Of a DNA stretch of 64,000 nt, positions 45,617-56,900 are shown piece after piece. Under the pieces are notes generated by a model that saw only the letters and a program-made list of their open reading frames with translations, did no database searches and was not told where the DNA came from. Position 1 is the stretch's first letter. The number at the start of each line of letters is the position of its first letter. The translations under genes were made by a program, and so were the position numbers. The DNA lies in NCBI RefSeq assembly GCF_014066305.1, contig NW_023501151.1, positions 62,001 through 126,000 on the forward strand. The letters run 5' to 3'. The stretch comes from Letharia columbiana. Lineage: Eukaryota; Ascomycota; Lecanoromycetes; Lecanorales; Parmeliaceae.

Positions 45617-45988
45617 TTGAAGAAGCCAAGAGATGGAAAGGTCACCCATCAGAGGCTCGCCTGAAATCGCTTATTATACTTGATGACGAAAATGACAATC
45701 GATCTCGGCTTTTAATTGATCGTGACAGGATTGATGATGATCGGAGACATTAGGAATACTATGCTCGACGAAAGACAAACCCGGGATCCCAACCAACCCT
45801 CTTCAGTCTACGGAACACCTGAATTTCATGACCTCGACGTCTTAAAACTGTGGGTGAACTCAAATCGACATATCTACGACACCTGGCCCCCTGGCTATAC
45901 ACCGAAGAATACTGACTTGAACGAGAGAGATAGTGAGTCTTCCATCTTCTCGGGTGAGACATTTTCAGATTTGGGCGATTATCAGTAG
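45617..45988 (+). pseudogene. Frame-shifted 3' part of the same gene
   Basis: 45617 to about 45750 reads as acidic, helical sequence (LIEEAKRWKGHPSEARLKSL) in the frame before. From about 45750 to 45988 the sense moves to another frame ending LGDYQ at a stop. At least one indel or unseen intron separates them, and a TAG interrupts the first part. Confidence 0.45.
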
Positions 45989-46998
45989 ACTATTCTGCAA
46001 GGAGATGGGATGTTGGTACAGAATACACAATGTACATCGTGACTCGTGCAGATAATCTTTGAACTGTCATGTGTCTAGATACCGTCCTCGATCTCCTCGT
46101 CTCCTCTGTCGTTCAAGTTCGTGAGTGCTGATTCAAGATCACCATTCTGTCGCGGGCATCATAATAACCTCCGTTGCTTGACTCCAAAAGCGACAGCGGC
46201 AGGACAGAAGATATAGAAAGGCTTACCCATCACGGCAAAAGTATCGAGAAACGTAGCTGAATATGCCTCCCTCTCTTTCTTTGGTATACTTGCAAGTCAG
46301 CAGATACCTCTGACTTGCTCGAAGCTCCCATCCAGCCATTGATGCCCGCTATGTCGGCCCACCCGGCCATTTTTCTTGTTGTAGATTTTGACTTCAGACG
46401 GTTGTCATTTAGATGGCGGGCGTACCGTCGTACTCGTGGGACAATAGACCTCGCTTGCTGCATGTGTAGTTACCGACAGCCAGCGCGGTGGGGGTCGTTA
46501 CATTTCCAATTTGATGTGAGGATTGCGCGGGTGATCAAAGCGGGGGAAGACCTTGGCCGCTGAGCGTCGTGTGCTTGCTACCCTCTTGCAAGTGGCGCGA
46601 TGCGAAATTTTTCATACTGCTAGTGCTTGTGCTTGTAGCTCATCAAGAGCACTGCAGGGCCCTCCTGAGCTACCACTTGCAATGCATCCTGTGCACAGTA
46701 GTATGACAGGGCATCGTCGACGACGATGAACATGTTCTTGGCCTTCTCGCCTCCCGGTTGTCGCTGTCCGCGCGAAGTCACAAGCCCATTCCAGCTACAG
46801 TTCATGTAAGAATTTGTAAATTGAGGAACCCTCTGCTCCTGATCGCATCGAATGAGGGGAGGCGAAAGCTAGTACCACATCGTAAGATTAATTCAGGATC
46901 CAGCAGTCATCGCACTGCAGCTCGAGGGAGTGGGAAGCCGATATCGTAAAGAGGAGAAAGTGGAGAGGGGAGAGGAGAGGAGAGAGGCTTGAGTTATC
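45989..46998. other. GC-normal DNA without a recognised gene
   Basis: Several short frames on both strands, none with a domain or codon pattern that stands out. A purine-only microsatellite (GAGGAGAAAG ... GAGAGG) lies at 46951-46987, just before the composition turns AT-rich. Confidence 0.5.
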
Positions 46999-49900
46999 GG
47001 CTAATAAAATTTTAGTCTTAGCTCTAAGTTAAAAAAAACTCTAATCGCTTACTATACGTTTTTACTTAACTTTTATTTTTATAAAAATAATAAAGAAGAT
47101 AAAAGCTTTAACTCTAAATTAAATTAAACTTTATTTACTTTCTATATAATAAATAGTTTACTTCTATTATTATAAATCGCTAATTAATTATATTTTTATT
47201 TATAAAAGAAGTATTTATTTAATAATCTTATTTTTAATATATCTCGTTAATCGAGTAAATTATCTTTTTAATAAATCGTCTAAAGCTATAATTAATAAAT
47301 TAACTTTATTAAAAATTTAAGTTAAGATTATATATAATTAGTTATAGATAAAGATTTTAAAATATAAATATAAATTAATTTACTATAATAACTAGCTCTA
47401 GATCTTATTAATTATTATATTAAAAATTAATTAAATTAAGAATTAAATATATTAAAAGAGAGTATATAAATCGTTTTAATTAAATAGAGCTAGAGGGATA
47501 TATAATATATAATATTATTTATTATTATATTTACTCTTAAGAATATAATAATTAAATATTTTAGATTTAATATATTTAATTTATAAATATATTCTATTAT
47601 ATAGATTTATACGCTACTCTAAATTTCTTAATAATATTATTATATAATTTTATTTTAACTTTAAGTAATAGAATAAAAGTGAGATTAATTTAAAGGTATT
47701 TATTATTTTAGTAGATAGAAAGAAGCTATTTTTCTTATTAACGACTTAATTTCTATTATTGAAAATAAAAATAATTTTAAAAAACTTATTGAAAATCTAA
47801 CTATTAAATTAAGCGATATTTTTATTAAAGATATAAAGAATTATTTTAGATATATAGAAATTAGATATTTAATATAGATTTAATTACTATAAATAATATT
47901 GATTAATTAAGTAATAAAGTTATTTAATAACTATTCGATTAATTAATTAATAGCTTTTTAATCTTTAAAGGTTATTAAAATACTATTATTTATATCTAAT
48001 AGTCTTCAAACGAATTTCTTTATATTAATTTAATTTTAATTAATTAGATTAAGGTTTTAAAGTCTTATATCTTTTATAAGTTTAAGAATATAAATATAAT
48101 TTTAAAGTTAAAGTATTCTTAATATAGTTTAAGCGATATAATTTAACTTAATATTTTTAATAATTAAAAGAATTTAATAAAAATTATTATAAAAGTATAT
48201 AATTATACTATTAAAAGAAGTAAGATTCTTTTAAATATCTTAAAATATATAATCGATAGTTTTAATATTATAGCGATTTTATATAAAAAAAATTATTTTA
48301 GAAAATAAGCTTAATTATCTTTAATAATTAAGTTAAATTAAACTATATCGATATATTATAATTAAACTAAATAATAATATTAAAAAAAATCTTAAAGTAA
48401 AAATAAATAATAATATTATTTTAAAGAAGAATAAAGATAATATTAGATAAAGCTATAGTAATAGCTATTTGAAATTATATCGTACTCTTTATAGTATAAT
48501 ATTCTTAAATATAATTTTATTAATATCTTTATAGCTATTAAGAAAGAAAAATTAACTATTAAAATAAGAAATTATATTTTATATAGTATTAGTTATAATA
48601 AATTAATTATTATTAAAACTTATTTATATCTATTTCTAGATATTAATTTAATAACTATATTCTTTATATAGAAATTAATTTTAACTATTAATATAAAAAT
48701 ATTTATAATTTTATTAAATTATAGGTAGATTAAAGCTAATAATAAAATTAATATTCTTTATAAAAATATTATTATATTTCTTTAAGCGAATTTAAATTAA
48801 ATAAATATAAAAGTCTTTAATAATAATTTATTTATATTATATATTATTTAATAGAAAGAGAGTATAATACTTAATTTAAAGAATATAAATATAATTATTA
48901 AATAATTTAAATAAAGAATAATAAGTATTAGTTAAGAAATATATATAAAGTATAAAAGAAAAATTAAATTATTTATAAGTAAAAAAAGAAAAAATACGTC
49001 TAGCGCGAAAAGTTTTAATAACTCTAAAAAAAATATATTAAAAAAGTTATAATATTTTAATATTATAATTAGCGAGATAAGCTATTTATATTATATTTAA
49101 AAAAAATAAAAATAAAAATACTTTTAAATTTTAATTTATAATTATCTTATAAATCTAGAGAATTATCGAGTATATATTATAGTAAGATTATTATAAAGAT
49201 ATTTTATTAATAATATCTTTTCTATTAACTTATTAATTTATTTAATACTTAATCTTATCTAGCGTTATTATAAAATAAATCTTTATTATATAAGTATTAT
49301 AGTAGAAAAAAAGAATATTATTATTTATTATATATAAACCTTCGAAGAATATAGAATTTAATATATTTAAAAGAAGATATAATAGATAGAAGAATTTCTT
49401 AAAATTTAAAATAATTTTTTTTTAATAATATCTTTATATCTCTAATATAAACTCTATTTAAATATATCTTATTTATTATTTATTTAAATATATTATATCG
49501 ATAAATCGATATAAAAAAGATCTTCTATTTATCTTTATTATTAATATTATTACTTTAATTAAAAAAAAGCTATTAACTTAATCTAATATTTATATTTTAT
49601 ATTAATTATATAAAATAAAATATTATTATTATAAAATACTATATTATATTAATTTAAAAGATAAATAGATAATTATTTAATAAAAGAGTTATAATTATAT
49701 AATTTAAAGTTAAAACTATTTTAATAAACTTTTATAGAGTTTATTTATTATATATTTTAATATTTTTAAATCTTATATATCTAGTCTAACTCTATATCGT
49801 TCTAATTTATATTATTTTTATACTTTATTTAAAAATTAATTTTTTTATTATTCTTATAAATTTATTTAAAAATTTATTTAAAAAAGATTATATTAATATA

Positions 49901-50655
49901 GATCTTTATATTAATATAAGCGTTATATTTAACTAATAAATAAAGATTATAAAGTATTTCTTAATAATTCTATTTAAATTTATTATTTAATATTTTAATA
50001 AATTTATATTAATAATATATAAAGTATTTAAAATCTAATTTAAAGATAATATTATTATTAAAGTTTTTCGAAAACTATTTATTATATATATTTTTATCTA
50101 AGTCTTAATAAGATAAAATAATATTTATTTTATTAATAATATATTAATTATAATTTTTATAAAATATATATTTAATAATAATAATATAGAGATTAGAAAA
50201 TAAATTTTAATTATAAATCTTAGTATTAATATTAATATCTACTTTAACGAAGTTAAAGAATTAATCTTTAAAATATATTATAATATAGATATAAATATAT
50301 AATAAATCTTATTTTTAAAATTTAATAATATAGATATAGATTAAAACTTAATTTATTATTTATAAAGTTAATTAGAATTAAAGCTAATCGATATTTTAAT
50401 TAACTATACTTTACTTTTATAAAAAAAAATTTAAATAATATATAAAGCTAAGTAATAGAAATTACGACGTATAAAAGATTAAATTATATTATATATTTTT
50501 TAGAAATTATAATCTATACTAATTATCTAATTAATATATTATTTAAAAAATTACTCTATTAAATAAAAAGAGAAAGAGTTATTATATTATAATAAGAGTT
50601 TAAAAAAATAAAAGTATATCTAATATTTTTTTCTTTAGAATATTATTTATAAGCG
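46999..50655. repeat. RIP-degraded DNA flanking Gypsy-2
   Basis: No ORFs. 46999-47070 is the mutated form of 59140-59205 (ATTTTAGCCCTAGCCCTAAG is read here as ATTTTAGTCTTAGCTCTAAG). The rest is unassigned. Gypsy-2 inserted into this block. Confidence 0.65.
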
Positions 50656-50660
50656 TTTTT
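50656..50660. repeat. Gypsy-2 target duplication, left
   Basis: TTTTT, repeated at 57928-57932. In AT-rich DNA this match is weak evidence alone but sits exactly at both LTR edges. Confidence 0.7.
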
Positions 50661-50830
50661 TGTTATGGTAGCATAAGATCCTCAGGAATCTCATTCCTGA
50701 GAAAGACGTTTCTTGAGTGGTAATAAAGATGATTCTTCTCCTATGGAATCTGGTTGCCTAAGTACATCTTAATGCCAAGCCATGCCAAGCTATTAGCCAC
50801 TAGCTCCTGCCACAAGCATAATCCATAACA
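50661..50830 (-). repeat. Gypsy-2 3' LTR
   Basis: 170 bp, TGTTATGG...CCATAACA on the plus strand. Differs from the other LTR only at CTAGCTCCTG versus CTAGCTTCTG. Confidence 0.92.
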
Positions 50831-51025
50831 TATGCCGACAAGAAAAAGAAATGCAGCGCCCTCGCTGCAAGCAAAGAAACTCATTTCTTCAAGCTTCCCG
50901 TAGGCTCTCGCTGCAAGCAAAGAAAGTCGTTTCTTCTGGCAAAGCACGGACTTCCTTCCTTCCGTAGCAAGATCCTACTCTGTAGAAGAAACCCCCCGCA
51001 AGAATGGCCTTCCTCGAAAGACGTT
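50831..51025 (-). other. Gypsy-2 3' untranslated segment
   Basis: Contains CTCGCTGCAAGCAAAGAAA twice, about 50 bp apart (near 50862 and 50912). No purine tract is seen beside the LTR on the coding strand, so the polypurine tract is not located. Confidence 0.6.
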
Positions 51026-53947
51026 TCACTGAGTAAGAAGCCGTATACTACGGCGGGTAGCAGGAGTAGCAGGAGGATTCGGTAGCGAAGTAGGCGGTAA
51101 CGTAGGCGGCGAAGTCGCATTCTTCACGGAAATTGGTGCTTTCATCATGGTTCGAACTGCAGGAGCAGGTCTTTCCTGGGAAGCATGATTCTCCTTGCGA
51201 GGACGGCCACGTTTCCTAGCAGTAGTAGCTTGATTCCCGACAGCGTCAGCTTCAGGAGTTGGCAGAGTAAGTGCTTTCTTCTTTTCTCGACGATTTCTTG
51301 TGGGATCAGCAGAAATTCGGGCGTCGCACTCTGCCACAAGATCCTTTGCTCCCGAGAGGGCATGTAGTGGGTACCAAGCATTATGCTCCTTACCACTATC
51401 CTTCCAATGTACCAGGTACTTGACATTCCTTCCAGTTCCCCGTCTGTCACTCAGTTTTTCGATTTCGAACAGTGGAAATCTGGCAGCAAGGTCTGGATCT
51501 ATCTGTTCCCCTTCTTCCTCCACTGGCTGTGGCGGATGTGGTTTCCTGTGATAAGGATCTTCAGCTTGATCTGATGCGGGCTCCAATTGGGCTATGGATA
51601 TCACAGGATGGATACGCATGATACCCGGAAGATCCAGTCGGTAGGCAAGATTTCCGACTTTCTCCAGCACCTTGAATGGTCCGACTCTCTGATTGGAAAG
51701 CTTGGGATTAACGCCGGGAATGGAGTAGCCATGATGCAGCCTCAGGTGAACCAATGACCCCTCACGAAGATTGATAGCCTTGTGGCTACTGTCGTAGCGA
51801 GTTTTCGTCATAGCATTGGCGAAAGCAATAGCGTCATCAGCCTCTTCTCGTTTGATAAGACGCAGTCGATTGAGATCCTCTGGCGGCAAGTCTGCAAGTA
51901 GCCCCAGTGTATCTCGTACCCGGAATCCATATGCGATTTCGTTTGGTGCAAATCCCGTTGAAGTGACTGAGTTGTTGAGACATGCTTGAAGAAATGGAAG
52001 CACGCTCAACCAGTCATCCGTGCCAGTAGTAAGATGAAATCGTAGAGCAATCTCGACAGTCTGATTCGTTCTTTCCGACTGCCCGTCCGTCTGGGGGTGA
52101 TAAGCAGTCGAAGTCGCCATGGTAGTTCCGAGCTTCTCGAAAATAGCCTTCCAGAAAACACTCATAAACTTAGCATCACGGTCGCTGATTATGGCGACAG
52201 GAACACCCCAGTCATGAGATACCAGAGCAACAAGCAAAGCATTCGCCCAATCGGCGGCAGTCCATTCATCAAACCCTGGCACGAGAAGTTTTCTCTTAGA
52301 GAACTTGCATGTCACGGTAAGAAGCATGTTCTTGCCTTCCCAGAAGGGAAGCGCGACGATGAAATCCATTGCTATGGTGTGGAAAGGAATCGGCGGCGTA
52401 GAAATTGGATTGAGCTCGCCATAAGTGGGATGACGCTTGGTTTGATTAAGTTGGCACTCAGGACAATGCTTCAGGTAAGTCTGAAGGTGCTTCGACAAGC
52501 CCCTGATGTAGACTGATGGCGAGATCCTAGCGTAGGTAGTGTGGAAACCTGCATGGAAATTCTGATCGTGTGCTAGCTGGAAAACTTCTTGCTGCATTGA
52601 CTCAGGGATGCAGAGTCGTTGCTTGCCGACGTGATCAAGCGTCGTGCTGTAAATGAGATCACTGTGTTTCCGGAAGCGGAGTCCTTCTGGCAAGTCAGGC
52701 TGCTTGAGTAAGTCAAGGATCTTGATCCATTGAGGATCCTTGCTGTACGCCTCGACAAGGCGTTTTTTGAAGTCATCATTCATTTCTACCAAAGTCATGT
52801 GGTAGACTGGGATTTCTTCGAGCGGTGCTATCCGTTCATTTAGTTCTAGAATGCTCCCATAAAGACTTTCTAGCACTGCTTGCTTCTCTTCGGAATCCAC
52901 GTCTGCTTGAAGCCTGGACAATGCGTCGGGAACGACATTCGCTTTGCCAGCCTTGTGGCGTATGGCAAGGTTGAATCCCGACAAGTATTGAGAAGCACGA
53001 ACCAGCCGAAGATTCAGTTTGTCAGTGGACGACGTGGAAAGCGTAGTTTGCCGAGCGATCTGAACTGCAGCAGAGTGATCGGTGTAAATCACTACTGGTG
53101 GTACTTCTGATGCTTCGATTAGATGCCTGACCTTGCGGACTACCCAAACTATAGCAGCGACCTCAAGTTCCGTGGGCCAGTAGTTACGTTCCGCAGCATT
53201 GATTGATTTGCTTAGGAACATTATGGCCTGCACGTCTCCTCTAGCCGAAACAGAGACTTCCTTTTCTCCCCGCACGTGGTAAACCATAGCAGCGAATCCC
53301 CATGCTTTGGAAGCATCGATATCGATGTGCAACTTCCGCTTCCGATCGAAGTGCACCAGGAAGGAGGGTGAGCGGAAAGCATCCTGCAAATCCTGGAAGG
53401 CAGAAATTTCGCCCCGAGTCGGTTCGTAGCGTAGCTGCATGGAAGTTCGCTTACGTGCGGGTCCGGTGAGTTGCTTCTTAGGAGTAGCTTCGGGTTGATC
53501 TGAGGAAGCAGTAGACTTAGCTACCATTGCTTGAGTAAGAGAAGTCTTCCGTTCCTGTAACGGCTGAGCACGCTGCGCATAGCGAGGAATCGAGTTTCTC
53601 AGCCATCCTGTCAAGCCGAGAAAGATCTCCAAGTCACGAAGGCTTGATGGGAACCGGAGCGTGGTGATTGCCTTGATCTTTTCTTCTGCTGTAGACATGC
53701 CAAGGGAGTCAACGCGTTGTCCTAGCAGCATTACAGACGGGAATCCCAGAAAGGATTTCGTCGGTGCCAGAGAAGCACGTTTCTCTCGTAGCAGCTGGAA
53801 TAGCTGTCGGAGGTGAGATTCGTGCTCCTGAAGGGTTCTGCTAAAGACGATGATATCGTCTACGAAAGCACGTACGAAAGCACGAAGTGGACGTAGCAGG
53901 GCATCCGTATGACGTTGCACGTATGGTGGAGATCCCTTATACCCCAT
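51026..53947 (-). CDS. pol: Gypsy-2 Pol: RT end, RNase H, integrase, chromodomain
   Basis: 973 codons downstream of the frameshift. The RT palm continues (GYKGSPPYVQR; FVDD at 28-31). RNase H of the gypsy type has IDIDAS, an EVAAIVW helix and YTDHSA. Integrase has an HHCC finger (H...H...HCPEC) and DDE residues in AMDF, SDRDAKF and the Glu after DGQSERTNQ. A chromodomain follows (VKYLVHWKDSGKEHNAWYP), then AT-hook RKRGRPRK at 911-918 (51194-51217). This part would process, copy and insert the element. The RT start is in the preceding frame, so no complete Pol is made without a frame change. Confidence 0.93.
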   Translation of the reverse strand: MGYKGSPPYVQRHTDALLRPLRAFVRAFVDDIIVFSRTLQEHESHLRQLFQLLREKRASLAPTKSFLGFPSVMLLGQRVDSLGMSTAEEKIKAITTLRFPSSLRDLEIFLGLTGWLRNSIPRYAQRAQPLQERKTSLTQAMVAKSTASSDQPEATPKKQLTGPARKRTSMQLRYEPTRGEISAFQDLQDAFRSPSFLVHFDRKRKLHIDIDASKAWGFAAMVYHVRGEKEVSVSARGDVQAIMFLSKSINAAERNYWPTELEVAAIVWVVRKVRHLIEASEVPPVVIYTDHSAAVQIARQTTLSTSSTDKLNLRLVRASQYLSGFNLAIRHKAGKANVVPDALSRLQADVDSEEKQAVLESLYGSILELNERIAPLEEIPVYHMTLVEMNDDFKKRLVEAYSKDPQWIKILDLLKQPDLPEGLRFRKHSDLIYSTTLDHVGKQRLCIPESMQQEVFQLAHDQNFHAGFHTTYARISPSVYIRGLSKHLQTYLKHCPECQLNQTKRHPTYGELNPISTPPIPFHTIAMDFIVALPFWEGKNMLLTVTCKFSKRKLLVPGFDEWTAADWANALLVALVSHDWGVPVAIISDRDAKFMSVFWKAIFEKLGTTMATSTAYHPQTDGQSERTNQTVEIALRFHLTTGTDDWLSVLPFLQACLNNSVTSTGFAPNEIAYGFRVRDTLGLLADLPPEDLNRLRLIKREEADDAIAFANAMTKTRYDSSHKAINLREGSLVHLRLHHGYSIPGVNPKLSNQRVGPFKVLEKVGNLAYRLDLPGIMRIHPVISIAQLEPASDQAEDPYHRKPHPPQPVEEEGEQIDPDLAARFPLFEIEKLSDRRGTGRNVKYLVHWKDSGKEHNAWYPLHALSGAKDLVAECDARISADPTRNRREKKKALTLPTPEADAVGNQATTARKRGRPRKENHASQERPAPAVRTMMKAPISVKNATSPPTLPPTSLPNPPATPATRRSIRLLTQ

Positions 53948-53952
53948 AAGTG

Positions 53953-56900
53953 CTACACTGGATTCTTCCTGACCGCGGTGGCTGACAATAGTAATTTATA
54001 CCTGTCAGGAAGCTTCACACTAAATTGGTGAAACCATGCGACTCCGTCCACGGTAGAAATGTAGGCATATCCTGCTATCAATGCAATGATATCTGATTGC
54101 AAGGGTAATGGATAGCCATCATCTTCTGTCATGGCATTGAGTCCTCGGATATCGATGACAACCCTTCCCTTGCGGCCTTGTGGTGTATCTCGCCAGACCA
54201 CGAAGCAAGGCCAGCTGTAAGGAGTTGGCTGCGTGGAGAAGCGAAGCTTTCCTTGCTGCTGTAGCTTGTCGAAAGTAGCGTCAACTACTTCTCGATCTTT
54301 GTGGCCGAGGGGATAGACTTTTGATGGCTTTGCTTTGGCGTCTGGCTTCAGTGGAATCGGCATCCACTGTTCTTCAGGAATATCTATGGTGCTTCCTGAA
54401 TCCGTGAAGACGTCTCCAAATTCTGCCACAACAGAGCTGAAAGCACGGTAAGCCTCGTCCTTGCCATAGACGGTCACGCCGTTTGGAAGTACATGCTCGA
54501 GGTTAGGATCTACCGTAGCAGCATGATTCGTATTGGTAGAATCATTCGTGGCTGCGGTAACGGCAGCTGTCTCCGATCGATCTGAAGTGCGCCACCCACA
54601 AGCTGCTAAGTCTGCTGACTTGTAAGAAACTTGGTAGCATCCATCCACAGCATACTCCACCACAGTGCCTAGCCTCGTATTCTTAGGAAGCAAGACTGGT
54701 GCTTCCGTAGAATTCCTTGCTTGCACGAAAGTCATAGCGGAATCCACAACGTGAGCAAAGATACCGCCTCCTTTTCCAAGGAAAGTCGAGAATTCGGGCT
54801 CGAACAGGTAGTCACGATCATCAGGGAGCGTGCCATGATAGCTGATTGGGATATTCGTTACGGAGTTGGGTGGTAACGTAAGCACAGACTTTGCTTTCAC
54901 GACTCGCTTGACTTGAGAGTGAGGCTTCGTCGTAGAACGAGCAGAAATCTTGACGTTCTGGCAACTGCCTATGGTAGCAGACTGTGACTCACAGTCTAGC
55001 AGAAACTTGTGCGGTGTAAGAACGTCCGTTCCAATCAACATGTTAGCCTTGAGGTTATCCGTTAAGTGAACCTCTATCTGCACCTTAGCAAGGGCAGCTT
55101 CTTCTGTACCTCCCAGATTTCCTGGAAAGTACAGATCCATAAGAATGTACTCCGTAGCATTGGTGATCCTGTTGCCGTAGCCTCGGACCGGTATGGGAGA
55201 TGCTTGCTTCTGGATCCTTTTCTCGAAGTCGGGTAAGGAAGCTAGCAAAGCACGATCACCTAGGGTAATCGGGCATCCAGGATCCAGGCAAACTTCGGTA
55301 TTGGAAGAATCCGGATCCAGGCGAGCATCTGCCTTGGTGTGCTGGAAACCACGGAAAGCGGTTCCTTGCCCGTATCCAGGCGGTGCTAGGGCAGTAGACT
55401 CAATGATTTTGAGTGTGGAAGCTGTTTCCGTAGCATGAGTACCTACTTCGGTAGCATGCTTGGGATTCTTAGGATTCTCGTTCCCGGAATCCTTGGATTT
55501 CCTGGAAATCTCATTCCCGGGTTCGTGATTCCAGCATTGCTGCTTGAGGTGATGGAATAGCTTATTCCTGGATTTGAACTTCTTGTGGCATCGCTGGCAA
55601 GAGTGTTCTGGCAGCGGTGAGTCGATGAAGTTGACTTCCGGTTCCGTGCTTCCATAAGGTTCGTGGAAGCTCGAGTAATCAACATTTTCATTCTCTTGCT
55701 CCTCGGGATCCTTATCATAGTCGTTGTGGAAGCTACTAGGATCCTCCGGGTAACTTAGATCCCATGGAGGATCCTCGGATTCCTTTGCTTCATCAATTGA
55801 GGTTTGATAAGCCCGCTGCTCCCGTGGCTGGAAAGACCGAGTAGCAGCATTCTGGTAGGCTCCTCCAGGTCGGTATGGGGCACGACTAGGCTGGAAAGAC
55901 TGGCGAGAACCGTACGCGTTTTGCTGCTGGTACTGACTTGGGCCAGCAGTAATCTGACGCTGTACTGGTGGAGCTGGTGGGGCTGGCAGTGCTTGCTGTG
56001 CGTCTCTTCGAGGGTAGCTTTGATAAGCAGGACCGTTGCTTTGATAAGCTGGTTGACGATTCTGAGATTGATTGTAAGCTTGATAATTCTGCTGATTGGG
56101 GAAAGCTGAAGATTGCTGCTGTGGCCGCCCGGAATTCTGGAAACCAGAGTTCGCAGGTCGGTTAGGCATGCCTCTTGCTTGATTGTACTGACTGAGATTA
56201 CCCCTATGAGGTAGATTTGGTATACGAGGAGCATTGCTTGAACTGGGCTTCGTCATCCTCGAAGCCTTTGTCCACCATTGATTCTTTCTCACGTCCATAG
56301 CTGTGAGAAATTGATTCAGCGTAGTTTGAATAGTGGGTGGATCTATGTCAGACTGGAACTCGACGTCAAGGCCGTTCCAAATGATGTCAAGCTGATTATG
56401 CTCGTCACCGAGTTTTGCTACTTTAGCAGCCCTGATGATAGTCATAGCATACTCACGTGGCTCACGGTGCCTCGTAGCATCGTTGAGTGTGTATCGTTCC
56501 TTGACGATAGTAGCCATTCCCGATGCTTTGGTAGGCCCGAATCTCTCAAGCAAAGCAGCACTCCATTCGTCAACGTTGTTGCCGTAAGTTAGCAGACGTT
56601 TCTCGTTATCAGTAAGCTGACACGTATACCATTCGAGTGCTTCGCCTCGAAGACAGATTTGCAGGTTGTTCCGTAGCAGCTCTGCACCCTTGACTCTCGC
56701 AACATCCTTGATTCTATCGATGAAGACAGTGACATCCCGGAAATAGGTTTCCTTCCCGGCATGCTCTATGCCTGCTGCCGTATCAGAAGATTTGCCATCG
56801 TAGAAAGGATCGAAGAATCCGACATCGCTGCTGAGGAAGCGGGGTCCGTTGCTTCCGTTAGCAGCATCCTGCCCTGGTATTCCTGGATTCCCTGGATTTC

